A DNA stretch of 64,000 bases from Pempheris klunzingeri (Eukaryota; Chordata; Actinopteri; Acropomatiformes; Pempheridae): positions 3,281,987 to 3,345,986 of the forward strand of contig NC_092013.1 of NCBI RefSeq assembly GCF_042242105.1. The letters run 5' to 3'. The translations under genes and the position numbers were made by a program. How positions within the stretch are numbered: the stretch's first letter is position 1; each line of letters starts with the position of its first letter. The notes beneath the pieces were generated by a model. It was not told where the DNA came from, ran no database searches, and saw nothing but the letters and a program-made list of their open reading frames with translations. Shown one piece after another: positions 20,301-28,925 of this stretch.

Positions 20301-23300
20301 TACATCCACAGTGTCTCCTCATGAGTCGTACTACACTTGACTACTGATTGTACAGGGTTAAAGGGGAGCTTTGTAATGATACAAAGCCAGTTGAAAATTA
20401 ACAATGTGGGTAGTATATGCAAAGCACCAATGTTTAAACTTTCCTCCATGTTGCCTGCACCCACAGCTCCCTGCTCATTTGGCTCTAGCTTGGGCTGCTG
20501 CTCCAACTACAGACTGCAATTCTTTATTTTTTATCTATCGGCCGTAAGAAAACAATTTCAATAATAGTTTAACACTGGAATTTGACATTTGGGGAATTTG
20601 GGTTAGGGTTGGTCTGGTGTCCTTATGAATTAAAATCAGGGGGGAAATATTGAGAGAGTTCAGAGAAGAGCTACCAAATATGAAGAGGGGTTAAGAAAGG
20701 TACAGCTCACGGTATATGAGATATCACAGGTGAGCCTGTCATCCACTTTTAAACAACAGGTATGAGTTAAGTGCACTGACTGTATAAAAATGGACGTAGC
20801 TCCCAGGTTTGAAAAGTGAAGTCAATGTAAAAGTCCCTTAAACCTGATCTGAGTGTGTCAAGTCTCTACAGCATGATATTCATTTAGTAAATGATGGTTG
20901 CAACTAGTGGAAAATAGACCAGGAAGCAGGCTGTGGTGTTGGGCGGGGCGACCATATGACTCTCTGATTGGTTCAGAGGCTGTCTGATGGAACAAACGTC
21001 ACTTCTGACTCATAAAAAAAAAATCTTTAAAATAATTCCCACTAAGGTGCGTCTCTGGAAGGAGCCTGAATCCTGAAACTGGATAAATTCTGGTCAACAA
21101 AGAATATTTTGTGTAATTGTAAAGCCGATTTGTGATGTAATGTGATCAACTATATTGCTGTTTACTTTTGATTTGTGGAGTCTGATGTGGAGGATTTATA
21201 TCCTGGACCAGAAAAATGTAAATAGATTTGAATAAATACATTTCAATCAATTAATTATGGGCCAGAATACAGTGCAGACGACATATTGAGGACGAAGAGG
21301 CCGCCACAGCCAAGATCTAAGCACCGCCAGCTGGTGAGGATAGCGGCGCAGTGCGTTCTGGTCGTTTTAGGTATCCTACCTTTTGAGAAAAAAGGAATAT
21401 CACAGCCCCTTTTCTCAGTTTTCTCCGGTCATGTAACACCAATTCCAAAAATACACGCACCTTTCTACAGCACAGACAGCCCAGCATTATGAAAAGACTA
21501 TCTTTATGGAGGTGAAATGCTTCTTTAACAAGCTTCAACGTCTCCAAGTCCAACAATTACAGAGAATCGAAAGCTGGAAATGTCAAACTCACATCGACTC
21601 CACCGAAGAGGTCGAAGGTGTACGTGTTGGGGAAGGTGGATTCCTGAGCGGTCTTCCTGTCCTCCGTGACAAAAGACATGGCCTCCATGGAGAGCTGGGA
21701 TGATAACACCTGACAGAAAACCATTGTCCACATGTAATTTACATCACAGAGGCTCTTAAGTGAAACATTTAGCGGCGAGTAGCTGAAAACAGTAACTCCA
21801 CAGCCTCACTGCTGGATGGACGAGCGCTGTGTCAGTGGTTACCTTAAGAAAGCTGTGGGCGTGGGAGAGGTCACTGTTGGGATGGCTGCTCTCGTAGAGC
21901 TTCTGCAGCAGAGTAGGGATGCCATGCCACTTGGCCCGTTTATCTCTCTCCTGGAGCAGGCCTCCTGGGAGCTACGACACACACAGAGGAACCCTTAAAT
22001 AGTGCAACGTACACAGTGAAAAATGTGCAGCTATTCGGATTCTGAGAGGTCTTGAGAATTATTTAAACTGTATTTTGGCCTTAACAGTGTGTGTTAAACA
22101 GAGAAAAGCCATGTGATTCCAAGTGAAAACAAAATATAAGGATATATAGTCTACGTTTGTCCATGTATATATACATTTTATAAATACTGAACACATATTA
22201 CAAATGAAAACCCTCGTCTTATGCAATCTGACTTCCAAGAAAACATGTGAGCAACTTTTAACACATACAATAAATCCGTAATCACAGCAGATTACTGCAA
22301 CAAAGAGGAGAGAAACTGAAAGTACCATCACCTGATTTTTATTTTATCCCTATAATAACAGGGGGACAAGAGTGTCCTGGTCTTGCTCATCCGTCAGTGG
22401 GAGCAAATGTGATGTGGAGCAAGGCCATCCGGTGCAGATGAGCCTTAAAATTAAAGATGAACCCCTTTTGAAAATAAATGTCTGTGATAACAACGTGATT
22501 TTATAATAATTCCTCACCTCGAACAGCTCTTAAAAAATAAAAAAATAAAAAAACCAGAGAACTCTTGACTCTAATGACTAATAACTGTATTTCTCTGCAA
22601 AGGAGAATCTTTTCAGCGAAATCTGGGGAGTATTTCTTTTCTACAGGAGTGTTATCCGCACACAAGCCCAATCCTGTGGGATGAATAACATGCCACGTTT
22701 CTATACTGGGAAAAAAAAGCTTTCAAAAGGTTGTTTAAATGTTTGAATCTAATGGTTTTAAACAAAGTTTTGCAGGTTTGCATCATGTTTTATTAGCTGA
22801 AAACAGCTGCAGCACTCTGACAGTGTTTCTCCAAAACATTTTCAGTTTCAAATTTGTGACTGTTTTGGTTTCTGGGTTTGAAACCTTGTAAATGGGGATC
22901 TGAAAACTGCTGCATCAAAACGCTCTGAGAGAGCTTTCAAAGCTTAGTTTCAATTTTGTGAAATCTTGTTTCAGATTTCAAAACGCTGAGCTTTAACCTT
23001 TCAAAGTATCCAACGCAGTCCTTGTGTTTCCATTCCACACCCGTTTAACTGGCCTTTAAAACCAACTTAGAAAACAGAATGAACAAAGCAAGAGGCTCAC
23101 ACAGTTCTCACTTTACCTCTTCTCATTTGAAATATTAAAACATTCAACACATGTAACACACATGCAACCTTTGGCTACAGCATCAGAGGCAAACTGCCCC
23201 CAAAAACAACCATCATCATCAATTTTTAAATTAAAAAAAAATGCAATACTGACAACCCTGTGAGCACGTCAGACTGATTCCAAGTTCAAAATCCTCTCCT

Positions 23301-25104
23301 TATTTTCTAACTATTAATCAGGTTTATCTGCAGGCTTATCTGTATTTTATATTGAACTAATGGAGGGAAATTTTGTATCAAGACTGGTTCCCTCTCTGAG
23401 TTAAACTGTGGCAAAGACAATAGGGGGGAGTAACCTTCTTGAGGAATGTTTTAAGCATACCAACGACGGCCAAGGCATCAAAAAGCACAGAACAGTGCAT
23501 TTCCATAGGGTTCAGTTTAATCTCAATACGCTGTGCAAACTTGTTATAATGAAGCGGACCCCCTCAAATCTGGAGGTTTAACCTTGACAATGTGAATTTT
23601 AACATCACTTCACCAGTGAGACACGCTACCTTGAAAAGTGCAAGTCAGCAAGGAAGGTTAAAGGCACGACACTGAGCGAGTGCACGGATATAAATGGGTT
23701 TTTTTATTAGCTGTGCAATTTAAGCGTTTAAGTCACGAGTGTGTAAGCATCAAATTGAAACAGATGTACACTCAGTTGCCAGGTTATTAGGCTCACACCT
23801 CTAAAAACTGATGCAGTCTAAATAAAATGCCCTGCAAGAAAGAAGTCCTCCATTAACAAAGATATATACTGATAATGTTTTGTTAAAAATGTTCAGGAGT
23901 GGTGTAGATTCAGCTGTATGGTTATTCTGGAGGCTGCAGTTTGTGGTGCTGATATGTTGCATGTGTTTCGATTATATTGTCCACCCCATTTAAATCAATG
24001 AGGGCGGGCTAAACAACAGGAACACTTCTGTATGTATAATGTCATGCAGTTAAAAACCAACAGTAACACAAACTGACCAACAAAATCAGAACCTTCATGA
24101 ACGGATGATTTATTGAATTTAGGCTGCATTAGTTTCAGTCCGGTGAGGCTAATAAACTGAATGTCTTTGAATGTGTCCGTGCAGATGTTGCGTTCAGGTC
24201 CCGTCAAAGTCACAACAGCTGACGGGAAACTCACGTTATGTGCAGAACCAACTGAACAAACATGTCCGCCAAAGTTGCGAATACCGTGCAAATGTTTTTG
24301 CTTTTCGTGGAAACAAAAATAAACTCGCTCGGGTTGACTTCTCCAAGCAGCTGTTTGTGTGTCGCGTCCATTTATGGAAACGATAGTTATTGTGGTTGGT
24401 GGGTCGTTACGTAATCACCTGAGCTGCTCAGCTGGCTTAGCTAGCAAGCTAACTAGCACTTAGCTAGCTGACGGTAGCCTGTTAGCTGCATTAGCCCGTG
24501 TTACTGCTATCGATTGCGTGATTTGAGCGCTCCCACGGTTGAATTAAAAGGCTCTCTGGTATCACTGACACCCAGATGTCCAATAAAAAACAACAACAGC
24601 CCGTCAAACGTCCAACACAAGGCGTTTTTACATCGTATTACCCTGGCCTGTAATGCTAAGCTAACGTGGAGCTAACAACAAAAGACCCACTTGAGGCGAC
24701 GCTGCTTCGTCCACTTTCTGTAATGCTAACGTAAATATCCATGTCAGCGAGCAAATATTGTTATCCAGAACTGAAAGTTCAGGGTTTGCGTTTTTAAAAA
24801 CTCCCAGTTATGTTGTAGCTAGCTGCGGAGCCGAAGCTGACAGGACCGACTGCATCTCCAGTCAAGTATCCAGGACAACGTCTTCGTTCTCGGGCAGGAT
24901 TCCGAGCGCAAGTCCCCGGTCTCAGTCGACCAACTTTCGGGCGTCTTAACTACAAAAAACATGCACCGTTTCTCTTACCTGTGTCCCTCGGCTGAAGCCC
25001 TGGCCGGTAATTTTACTGGCCGTGAACTTTGTGATGATATTGCCGTTGCAATTTCTTCGTTTTCCTCCAGTACAAGGGGACTCGGACCCCAGAAGCGTCG
25101 CCAT
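8387..25104 (-). CDS. trpc4ap: TRPC4-associated protein (TRUSS), complete
   Basis: TRPC4AP is a substrate receptor of CUL4-DDB1 E3 ubiquitin ligases and was first described as a TRPC-channel and TNF-receptor-1 scaffold; these roles come from the mammalian protein. Coding exons in transcript order: 25104-24979, 21971-21843, 21709-21593, 20247-20190, 20084-20029, 19883-19755, 17527-17326, 17242-17057, 16971-16829, 15944-15813, 15717-15659, 14663-14478, 13364-13274, 13001-12861, 12765-12654, 12002-11890, 11772-11566, 8524-8387. They sum to 2,325 bp, giving 774 residues (human about 797). All donors are GT and all phases agree. Recognisable stretches include YPNTY/FPNTYTFDLFGGVD, KKTFLQTATLIEDIL, DQQQLANFCRILSVTISE, GNDDKHTLLAKNAQQK, WYTWLDNALVLDALM, ANIPEVEALVNTDRSLVCDG, TSYADQMFLLKRGLLE, YPGCLLNNFHNLLRFWQ and a C-terminus near SYIDEPFMDLDRD. 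The start MATLLGSES is the only Met in frame before the conserved region; the N-terminal 40 residues are poorly conserved. It is tail-to-tail with myh7b, as in human. Confidence 0.95.
10246..10682 (+). repeat. Teleost interspersed repeat in last trpc4ap intron
   Basis: This A/T-rich stretch has the wording of a very common percomorph repeat: repeated 'actatacttta', 'ctgaagtacttgccacttta', then 'cttttacttacgtaaaggat' and the end 'acacttcttccaccactgcc'. I recognise the family by memory of this text; its transposon class is not clear to me. The block at 25290-25765 has related wording. It sits in the 3 kb intron 8525-11565. Confidence 0.5.
13098..13200 (+). repeat. LINE-type 3' tail fragment
   Basis: The stretch ends with 'gctgctgtaacatgtgaatt', 'gggggatcaataaag' and a 'tctaagtctaagc' tail, which is the usual 3' end of several fish non-LTR retrotransposons. 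It is a short 5'-truncated remnant between trpc4ap exons 13 and 14, inserted antisense to the gene. The exact family is unresolved. Confidence 0.5.
13560..14012 (+). mobile_element. Decayed LINE remnant with RT C-terminal residues
   Basis: Near 13600-13700 one frame reads TNKAEQRRNFLHRL, resembling the 'KAQQRxxFLRRLR' segment downstream of the reverse-transcriptase domain in fish LINEs. The stretch ends with 'gaataaagccgattctgatt' at about 13993-14012, a typical LINE 3' tail. The reading frame has many stops. It lies in the trpc4ap intron 13365-14477, antisense to the gene. LINE identity is an inference from these two motifs. Confidence 0.45.
14225..14330 (+). repeat. Second LINE-type 3' tail with microsatellite end
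   Basis: 'gctattgtaacaccagaatt', then 'tcggggatcaataaagtatt' and a (TTTC/ATCT)n tail repeat the same end text as the remnant at 13098-13200. It lies in the trpc4ap intron 13365-14477 on the plus strand. Only the 3' end is recognisable. Confidence 0.5.
14717..15100 (+). mobile_element. TTAA-flanked MITE, 3' end lost (copy 1)
   Basis: This copy starts with TTAA then 'aggaggcatattctgcacat' and continues 'tttcaggttcatacttgtat'. It runs in parallel with the complete copy at 27282-27693 and shares 'ttgagc', 'gggagagaaagagacagg' versus 'aggagaaaaagagatagg', and 'ctttgcataatatg' at the end. The right terminal repeat is replaced by an (ATT)n run at 15098-15118, so the right end is truncated or decayed. 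It sits in a trpc4ap intron. Confidence 0.6.
15965..16440 (+). repeat. Teleost interspersed repeat in trpc4ap intron
   Basis: Text such as 'attcatgtagcaccattcag', 'gcaaaatgcttcacaggg', 'ttttaaggcctgatttaaat', 'gcagacctcaggtgttcagg', 'gtttcacaggtggggagcag' and 'gtgtgatgtgctccac' belongs to a repeat I recognise as frequent in teleost genomes. I do not know its class with certainty. It fills most of the left half of the intron between trpc4ap exons 9 and 10. Confidence 0.5.
16536..16740 (+). mobile_element. LINE (L2-like) 3' end fragment
   Basis: The frame from 16536 reads VDYCSASLYG and then QNSAACLLTA, matching the 'LDYCNSLLxG...QNAAARLLT' C-terminal region of L2/Rex-like reverse transcriptases. 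It is followed by 'gtaaagtgtctttgagttt' and an (ATT)n tail at 16718-16738, the usual 3' end of such elements. It is 5'-truncated and carries stops. The orientation is antisense to trpc4ap. Confidence 0.6.
18719..19262. mobile_element. Harbinger-type non-autonomous DNA transposon
   Basis: Imperfect terminal inverted repeats start 'gcctcttttccacc' at 18721 and end 'ggttggaaaaggggc' at 19260, flanked on both sides by TA. Inside is a broken minus-strand gene for a Myb/SANT-like protein (see the pseudogene entry), the accessory protein encoded by PIF/Harbinger transposons. PIF/Harbinger normally duplicates a three-base TWA site. Only TA is clear here, so family assignment rests mainly on the internal gene. 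It lies in the trpc4ap intron between exons 6 and 7. Confidence 0.6.
18849..19062 (-). pseudogene. Broken Myb/SANT-like transposon protein
   Basis: On the minus strand an ATG at 19062-19060 opens MEQKKWTDNEVQALLSV, the first helix of the Myb/SANT-like domain found in Harbinger accessory proteins, and stops after about 33 codons. A second frame then reads RIADKLAELNVGHTW joined to YDQLDAILGHRPA. In intact family members the LAELGV part and the 'LDAILGHRP' part are separated by roughly 30 residues containing the third helix. The copy therefore has one frameshift and one internal deletion and cannot encode a functional protein. Confidence 0.6.
19270..19600. repeat. Unnamed dispersed repeat (copy A)
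   Basis: The core 'aggatcttccaggtct', 'ctctgt.gggatcctttccat' and 'atgctgtcacacactt', followed by 'agtggacc' and 'attttgctgcagctggctga', is repeated with differences at 59720-60060. The two copies are about 40 kb apart, in a trpc4ap intron and upstream of ndrg3. No terminal repeats or coding motif could be recognised. Confidence 0.6.
23765..24000 (+). repeat. Teleost interspersed repeat in trpc4ap intron 1
   Basis: The stretch begins 'gtacactcagttgccaggtt' and 'attaggctcacacctctaaa', followed by 'actgatgcagtctaa', 'tgataatgttttgttaaaa' and 'gtgctgatatgtt'. This is the wording of a well-known fish repeat (usually '...cagtggccagtttattaggtac...'). Recognition is from memory; class unknown. Confidence 0.5.
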
Positions 25105-25200
25105 TATTTCTTCTTCCTGAACTGAGCTGCTCGGGCAGGAAGTGGAAGGCTGTGATGAATTATTGGAGGTAAATAAGCGGCATCTGCTGGCACACTCTGC
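25105..25200 (-). promoter_or_regulatory. trpc4ap 5' UTR and core promoter region
   Basis: This lies immediately upstream of the trpc4ap start codon (25104-25102). An ETS-type site CAGGAAGTG sits at 25136-25144, reading CACTTCCTG on the gene's strand, about 32 bases before the ATG. No TATA box is evident. ETS sites close to the start are usual for TATA-less housekeeping promoters, which suits trpc4ap. The transcription start is not determined. Confidence 0.35.
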
Positions 25201-25289
25201 AATCAAATACACACTTTATATACCGAATAATGTCTGTTATACTAACATTATTATCACACCAGGACTATCAGCTCTGTGTGGAGGAACAA

Positions 25290-25765
25290 GTGTTCTGATA
25301 TTTAACTTCTGTAAGTAAAAATCCTGCAAGTAAAAGTTCTAAAATATTATTAGCACCAACATATACTTTAAGTAGCACAAATAAAAGTAGTTATTGTGCA
25401 CAATGGCTCATTTCAGAATCATGAGTATTATGTTATTGGATTATATTGGTGATGCATTAATGTGCTCACTAGATTTAATGTTAATTTGGCTGCTGGTAAA
25501 GGTGGAGCTCATTTTAATTATTTTATATACAGCTGGGGCCTATACTGATGTATCATAATTCATTTGTTGACTTATATTTTGTATTAATAATCTAAATCTG
25601 CAGAGTAACTAGAAACTAAAGCTGTCAAATAAATTTATTGGAGTAAAAAGTACAATATTTTGCTTTGTGAGTGGGGTAGAAGTGTAAAGTAGTAAGTAAG
25701 TAAAGTATAAGTATGTTAAATTCATAGGTAGAAAGAAAGTACTTAGTTATTTTACACCACTGTAG
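25290..25765. repeat. Teleost interspersed repeat between trpc4ap and sla2
   Basis: Starts near 'gcaagtaaaagttctaaaat' and includes 'ggctcatttcagaatcatga', 'ttattggattatattggtga', 'tgctggtaaaggtggagct', 'aaagctgtcaaataaattta' and 'ggagtaaaaagtacaatat', ending 'agttattttacaccactgta'. I recognise this as one of the most frequent repeats of percomorph fish genomes, though I cannot name its class. It separates the trpc4ap promoter from the sla2 3' end. Confidence 0.6.
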
Positions 25766-25773
25766 CAACATAT

Positions 25774-25779
25774 TTTATT
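25774..25779 (-). terminator. Poly(A) signal for sla2
   Basis: TTTATT on the plus strand is AATAAA on the gene's strand, about 385 bases past the sla2 stop (26163-26165). It would give a short 3' UTR ending just before the interspersed repeat. Assigned by position only. Confidence 0.5.
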
Positions 25780-26162
25780 GGATTCCAATAACACAACCAT
25801 GCCAACAATCAGATGACAATATAATTCACATATTGCATCAATACAGCATGTACATATTAGGTTATAAATTAAGACAAACATTCAACTTTTGAAAGCAAAT
25901 GAGTACAAATGTCTCACTGACTTTCAGTTTCAGCTCACGCCTCCACAGTGTGCCTCTTTGGACACTAAAAACAATCCTCCAGCTCTAAACACTGTAGTGT
26001 CTCAGGCCTCCTGCTACCCTACGGCCGTCTACGAAGACTACACGTGGGCGTGCAGGCGACCTCTCCCGGTGGTTCGGGCCAAACTGCAGATGAGGCAGGA
26101 AAGTGTCTGACCGCCCTCCATCTGTGTGACTTCATTGTCTCGGTCTGATCCACCGTCTCTCC

Positions 26163-28395
26163 TCAGGTGTCCCAGCTGTGGTCGCAGTCCTCCGTCATTT
26201 GGAGGTAGGAGGTGATGGCCTCCCTCAGCCCCTCGCTCACCAGGGAGTTGCCCGACTCTGTTCTCTTCTTCCGGAAGATCATTGACCTGGAGGTGGCAGG
26301 AAAGACTTGAATGAGTAAAGTCCAGTTTTACTTTTGCCATAATGTGTCAAACAAGACTAATTTTATGATATTAAATACATTATAATCTATTTTAAGATAC
26401 CAAACATGGCAGATACACAGTTCAACCACAGTCTTATCTATTGGTATATGCACAGTCTTCTGCCTGAATCACTGAATCACAAATTAACGAAGAGTTGAAT
26501 CAACATATTTTCGACAGTGTCAACAAAAACTAAACCCTTAATGAGCTCCTCAAAGATTTTATCAAGTGTTTTCTAAGCACTGGACGCTCCTGCGCTACAG
26601 TACAACAAGCCATAGAGTGACATCTTGTGGCAAAGCCAGAGAAAGTCTGCCACACCTGCTGATGTCCTTCCAGTTGATAGTAGGCGTCCTGATGGTCGTG
26701 GGTACAGGTCTGGCCTCTCTAGCGCTGTCCAAACCGTGGATGAAGCAAGGCCCCATCAGCAGACAGCACAGTCCATCTGCAGTCTCTGAAAAAGGAGGCA
26801 ACATTTTAGCATCCCTCTTTTACTGTTGTGTCTCTGTTTCGCTCGGGGGAAGAAAACCGGCGTTACATCCTCAGTACAAACCTGAGTAGTGGTCCACCAG
26901 GTGGTGCAGGGACGGGAAGGTGAGTCCTGGAGATATGTAGACCCAGCCGTTTTGGAGGTGACAGATGCGGTAGTGCTTTACACAGTCCTGGCAGGAAGAG
27001 TTAGTCCTCCTCAGGATGGACAGCGAGTAACAATCTGAGCATCAAAACAACACAAAGTTAAACCACACGGTTCTAAAACCAAACATAAAGTCCCTCCTAA
27101 GGCCAAGTAAGCTATTTTATTGATCTGACTCATTAGAATATAAATATATATTTATATTTATGCGACAAGAAACATCAATAAATTGTGGGAAACACATCAA
27201 ATATATATACATTTCCTTTATTCAGTATTTTTATATTCACATACTGTGTAGTGTGTATGCATATTCATAGGAAGAGGTATTTAAAGGTCCCATATTCTAC
27301 CCATTTTCAGGTTCATACTTATATTTGGAGGTCCTACAAGAACAGGTTTACATGGTTAATATTCAAAGAACACATTTGTCTTCTCATCAAGGATGTGGCT
27401 TTTTTCAGCCTCTGTCTGACAGTTTCCGTTCTTCGCTCTCGCCTTGGACATCTTCATGTTAGCAGGGGCTGGTGTTAGCAAAGAAAAAACAATGGCGGAC
27501 AGCGAGGTGGATTCAACAAATCCCCTTATGGCATCATAAAGGGAGCCAAGTCTAAACGGCGTGTTTTCACATACAGATACTAAAAGATTGAGCAGGAGAA
27601 AAAGAGATAGGGCGCTCTTTTCTCACACCAGGGACACATATCTACGTTGAAAAGACATAAATAAGACATTTTGCATAATATGGGACCTTTAAAAGCCGCA
27701 GTATTTGTGGGCTGTAACTCTGTCCTCAGGAAAACTTTCAGTATACAACAGATCCATGTATACTCCTCCACATATACAGGTTTAACACATCTCCATGCAT
27801 ACACACATCTGTATTCACCCACATGCGTACAACCTACACATCCAAGTGCACTCTAATCTACTACTTCAATCTGTCAGTAATCTTCGTGTGTGACTTGCCC
27901 GCCTACATCTCAATTGAAAGTGGAACAATATATAAGAACCGAGAGAGGTTACATTTCTATTATTCTCCTCGAGGAGAGGAAATGTGATATTATAAAGCTC
28001 ATTTTATGCACTGATGCTACAGAAACAATCCTCTCACCTCTGTTTGTCTCTGACTCTCGGATCAAGAAGGCTCCGTTGTGGTTATGAGGCTGCATGAGCA
28101 GCTCCACGGCTTTGTACCTGCTGATGCCCGTGAACAGCCACCTGAACAGAGACGAGACACGGTGGGACAACATGACAAAAAAATATATATATTTTGTGTT
28201 GTTTTCAAGTCTGGAAAATCCACTGAAACAAATCAGAGCACACTGGAGGAGGACTGAAACTGCAGGAGGCAGAGGCTGCAGAGTCTTGTTCCAGTCCTCT
28301 GTCTCCACTGAGGTAAAGGTCACCTACATAGAGACTCCTCCTACCTAACAGGGAACTCCCGGGCTTTCATTTCACTTCTGTCCCACTCCTCTGCT

Positions 28396-28426
<31 letters not shown>

Positions 28427-28897
28427 CAATGAATCTTCACATGCATTAAGTGACTTACCTGTGTGTCACCTTGGCGGTGTAGTTGGTGGGGACGTAGCTC
28501 TCACGGCCTGTCGTCGTGGACCTCACCATCATGAAATCACCATCGCTGTTGGAGAAAACCAGCAGTCATTACTCACTGTGTCTCTCTGGGTGAGAGTGAG
28601 GGTGAAAATGAAACATTAGGGAGCTACATCACGCACTCTGATATGACGGTGAGCCGTTCCCCTGCGCTCATGGTCAACTCTGTGCACTCAAAGGACGGGT
28701 AGTCACACAGGGACACAATCATGCTGTCCTGGAGGGCTGCAGAGAGGCAGAGGGAGGTGATTATCTTAAAGCTCAGTTTGTTCACGTCTTTATTTTCATC
28801 TTGTGTGCTGGGGGTGTAACCCACCTGGTGATTCGGGCTCAGGTGGATTTTCTAGGACTGTCATGTTGGAATGACATCTGATGGGGCAGGTCCCCAT
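26163..28897 (-). CDS. sla2: Src-like adaptor 2 (SLAP-2), complete coding part
   Basis: SLA2 is a membrane-anchored adaptor that damps T- and B-cell receptor signalling by bringing CBL to activated receptors and kinases (mammalian data). Coding exons in transcript order: 28897-28825, 28736-28637, 28545-28459, 28141-28038, 27034-26882, 26785-26656, 26286-26163. They total 771 bp, 256 residues (human 261), with all phases consistent. The SH3 domain covers about residues 30-84 and has an ALYDY-like SLCDYPSF and GRESYVPTNY near its end. The SH2 domain covers about 86-175, beginning WLFTGISR, with the phosphotyrosine-binding FLIRES motif (Arg in AFLIRESETNR), KHYRICHL, NGWVYISP and LVDHYS. The tail has LVSEGLREAI, shared with SLA proteins and used for CBL binding. 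There is no kinase domain. The start MGTCPIRC has Gly2 for myristoylation and Cys4 for possible palmitoylation, and the exon begins 28 bases before the ATG, so a noncoding first exon must lie upstream. SLA2 rather than its paralogue SLA is inferred from ndrg3 and the chromosome-20-type neighbours. Confidence 0.92.
27282..27693. mobile_element. TTAA-flanked MITE with 17-bp TIRs (copy 2)
   Basis: The left end TTTAAAGGTCCCATATT (27280-27296) is exactly inverse-complementary to the right end AATATGGGACCTTTAAA (27677-27693). Reading TTAA as the target duplication leaves inverted repeats AGGTCCCATATT. TTAA is the target of piggyBac-type transposases, so a piggyBac-like non-autonomous element is the best guess. 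It is about 410 bp long, has no coding potential and sits in the sla2 intron 27035-28037. A related, truncated copy is at 14717-15100. Confidence 0.7.
28401..28425. repeat. (CA)n microsatellite
   Basis: About 12 CA units in the sla2 intron between exons 3 and 4. Confidence 0.9.
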
Positions 28898-28925
28898 GTT
28901 TGTTTGGCTTCTTCCTGATTTGTGG

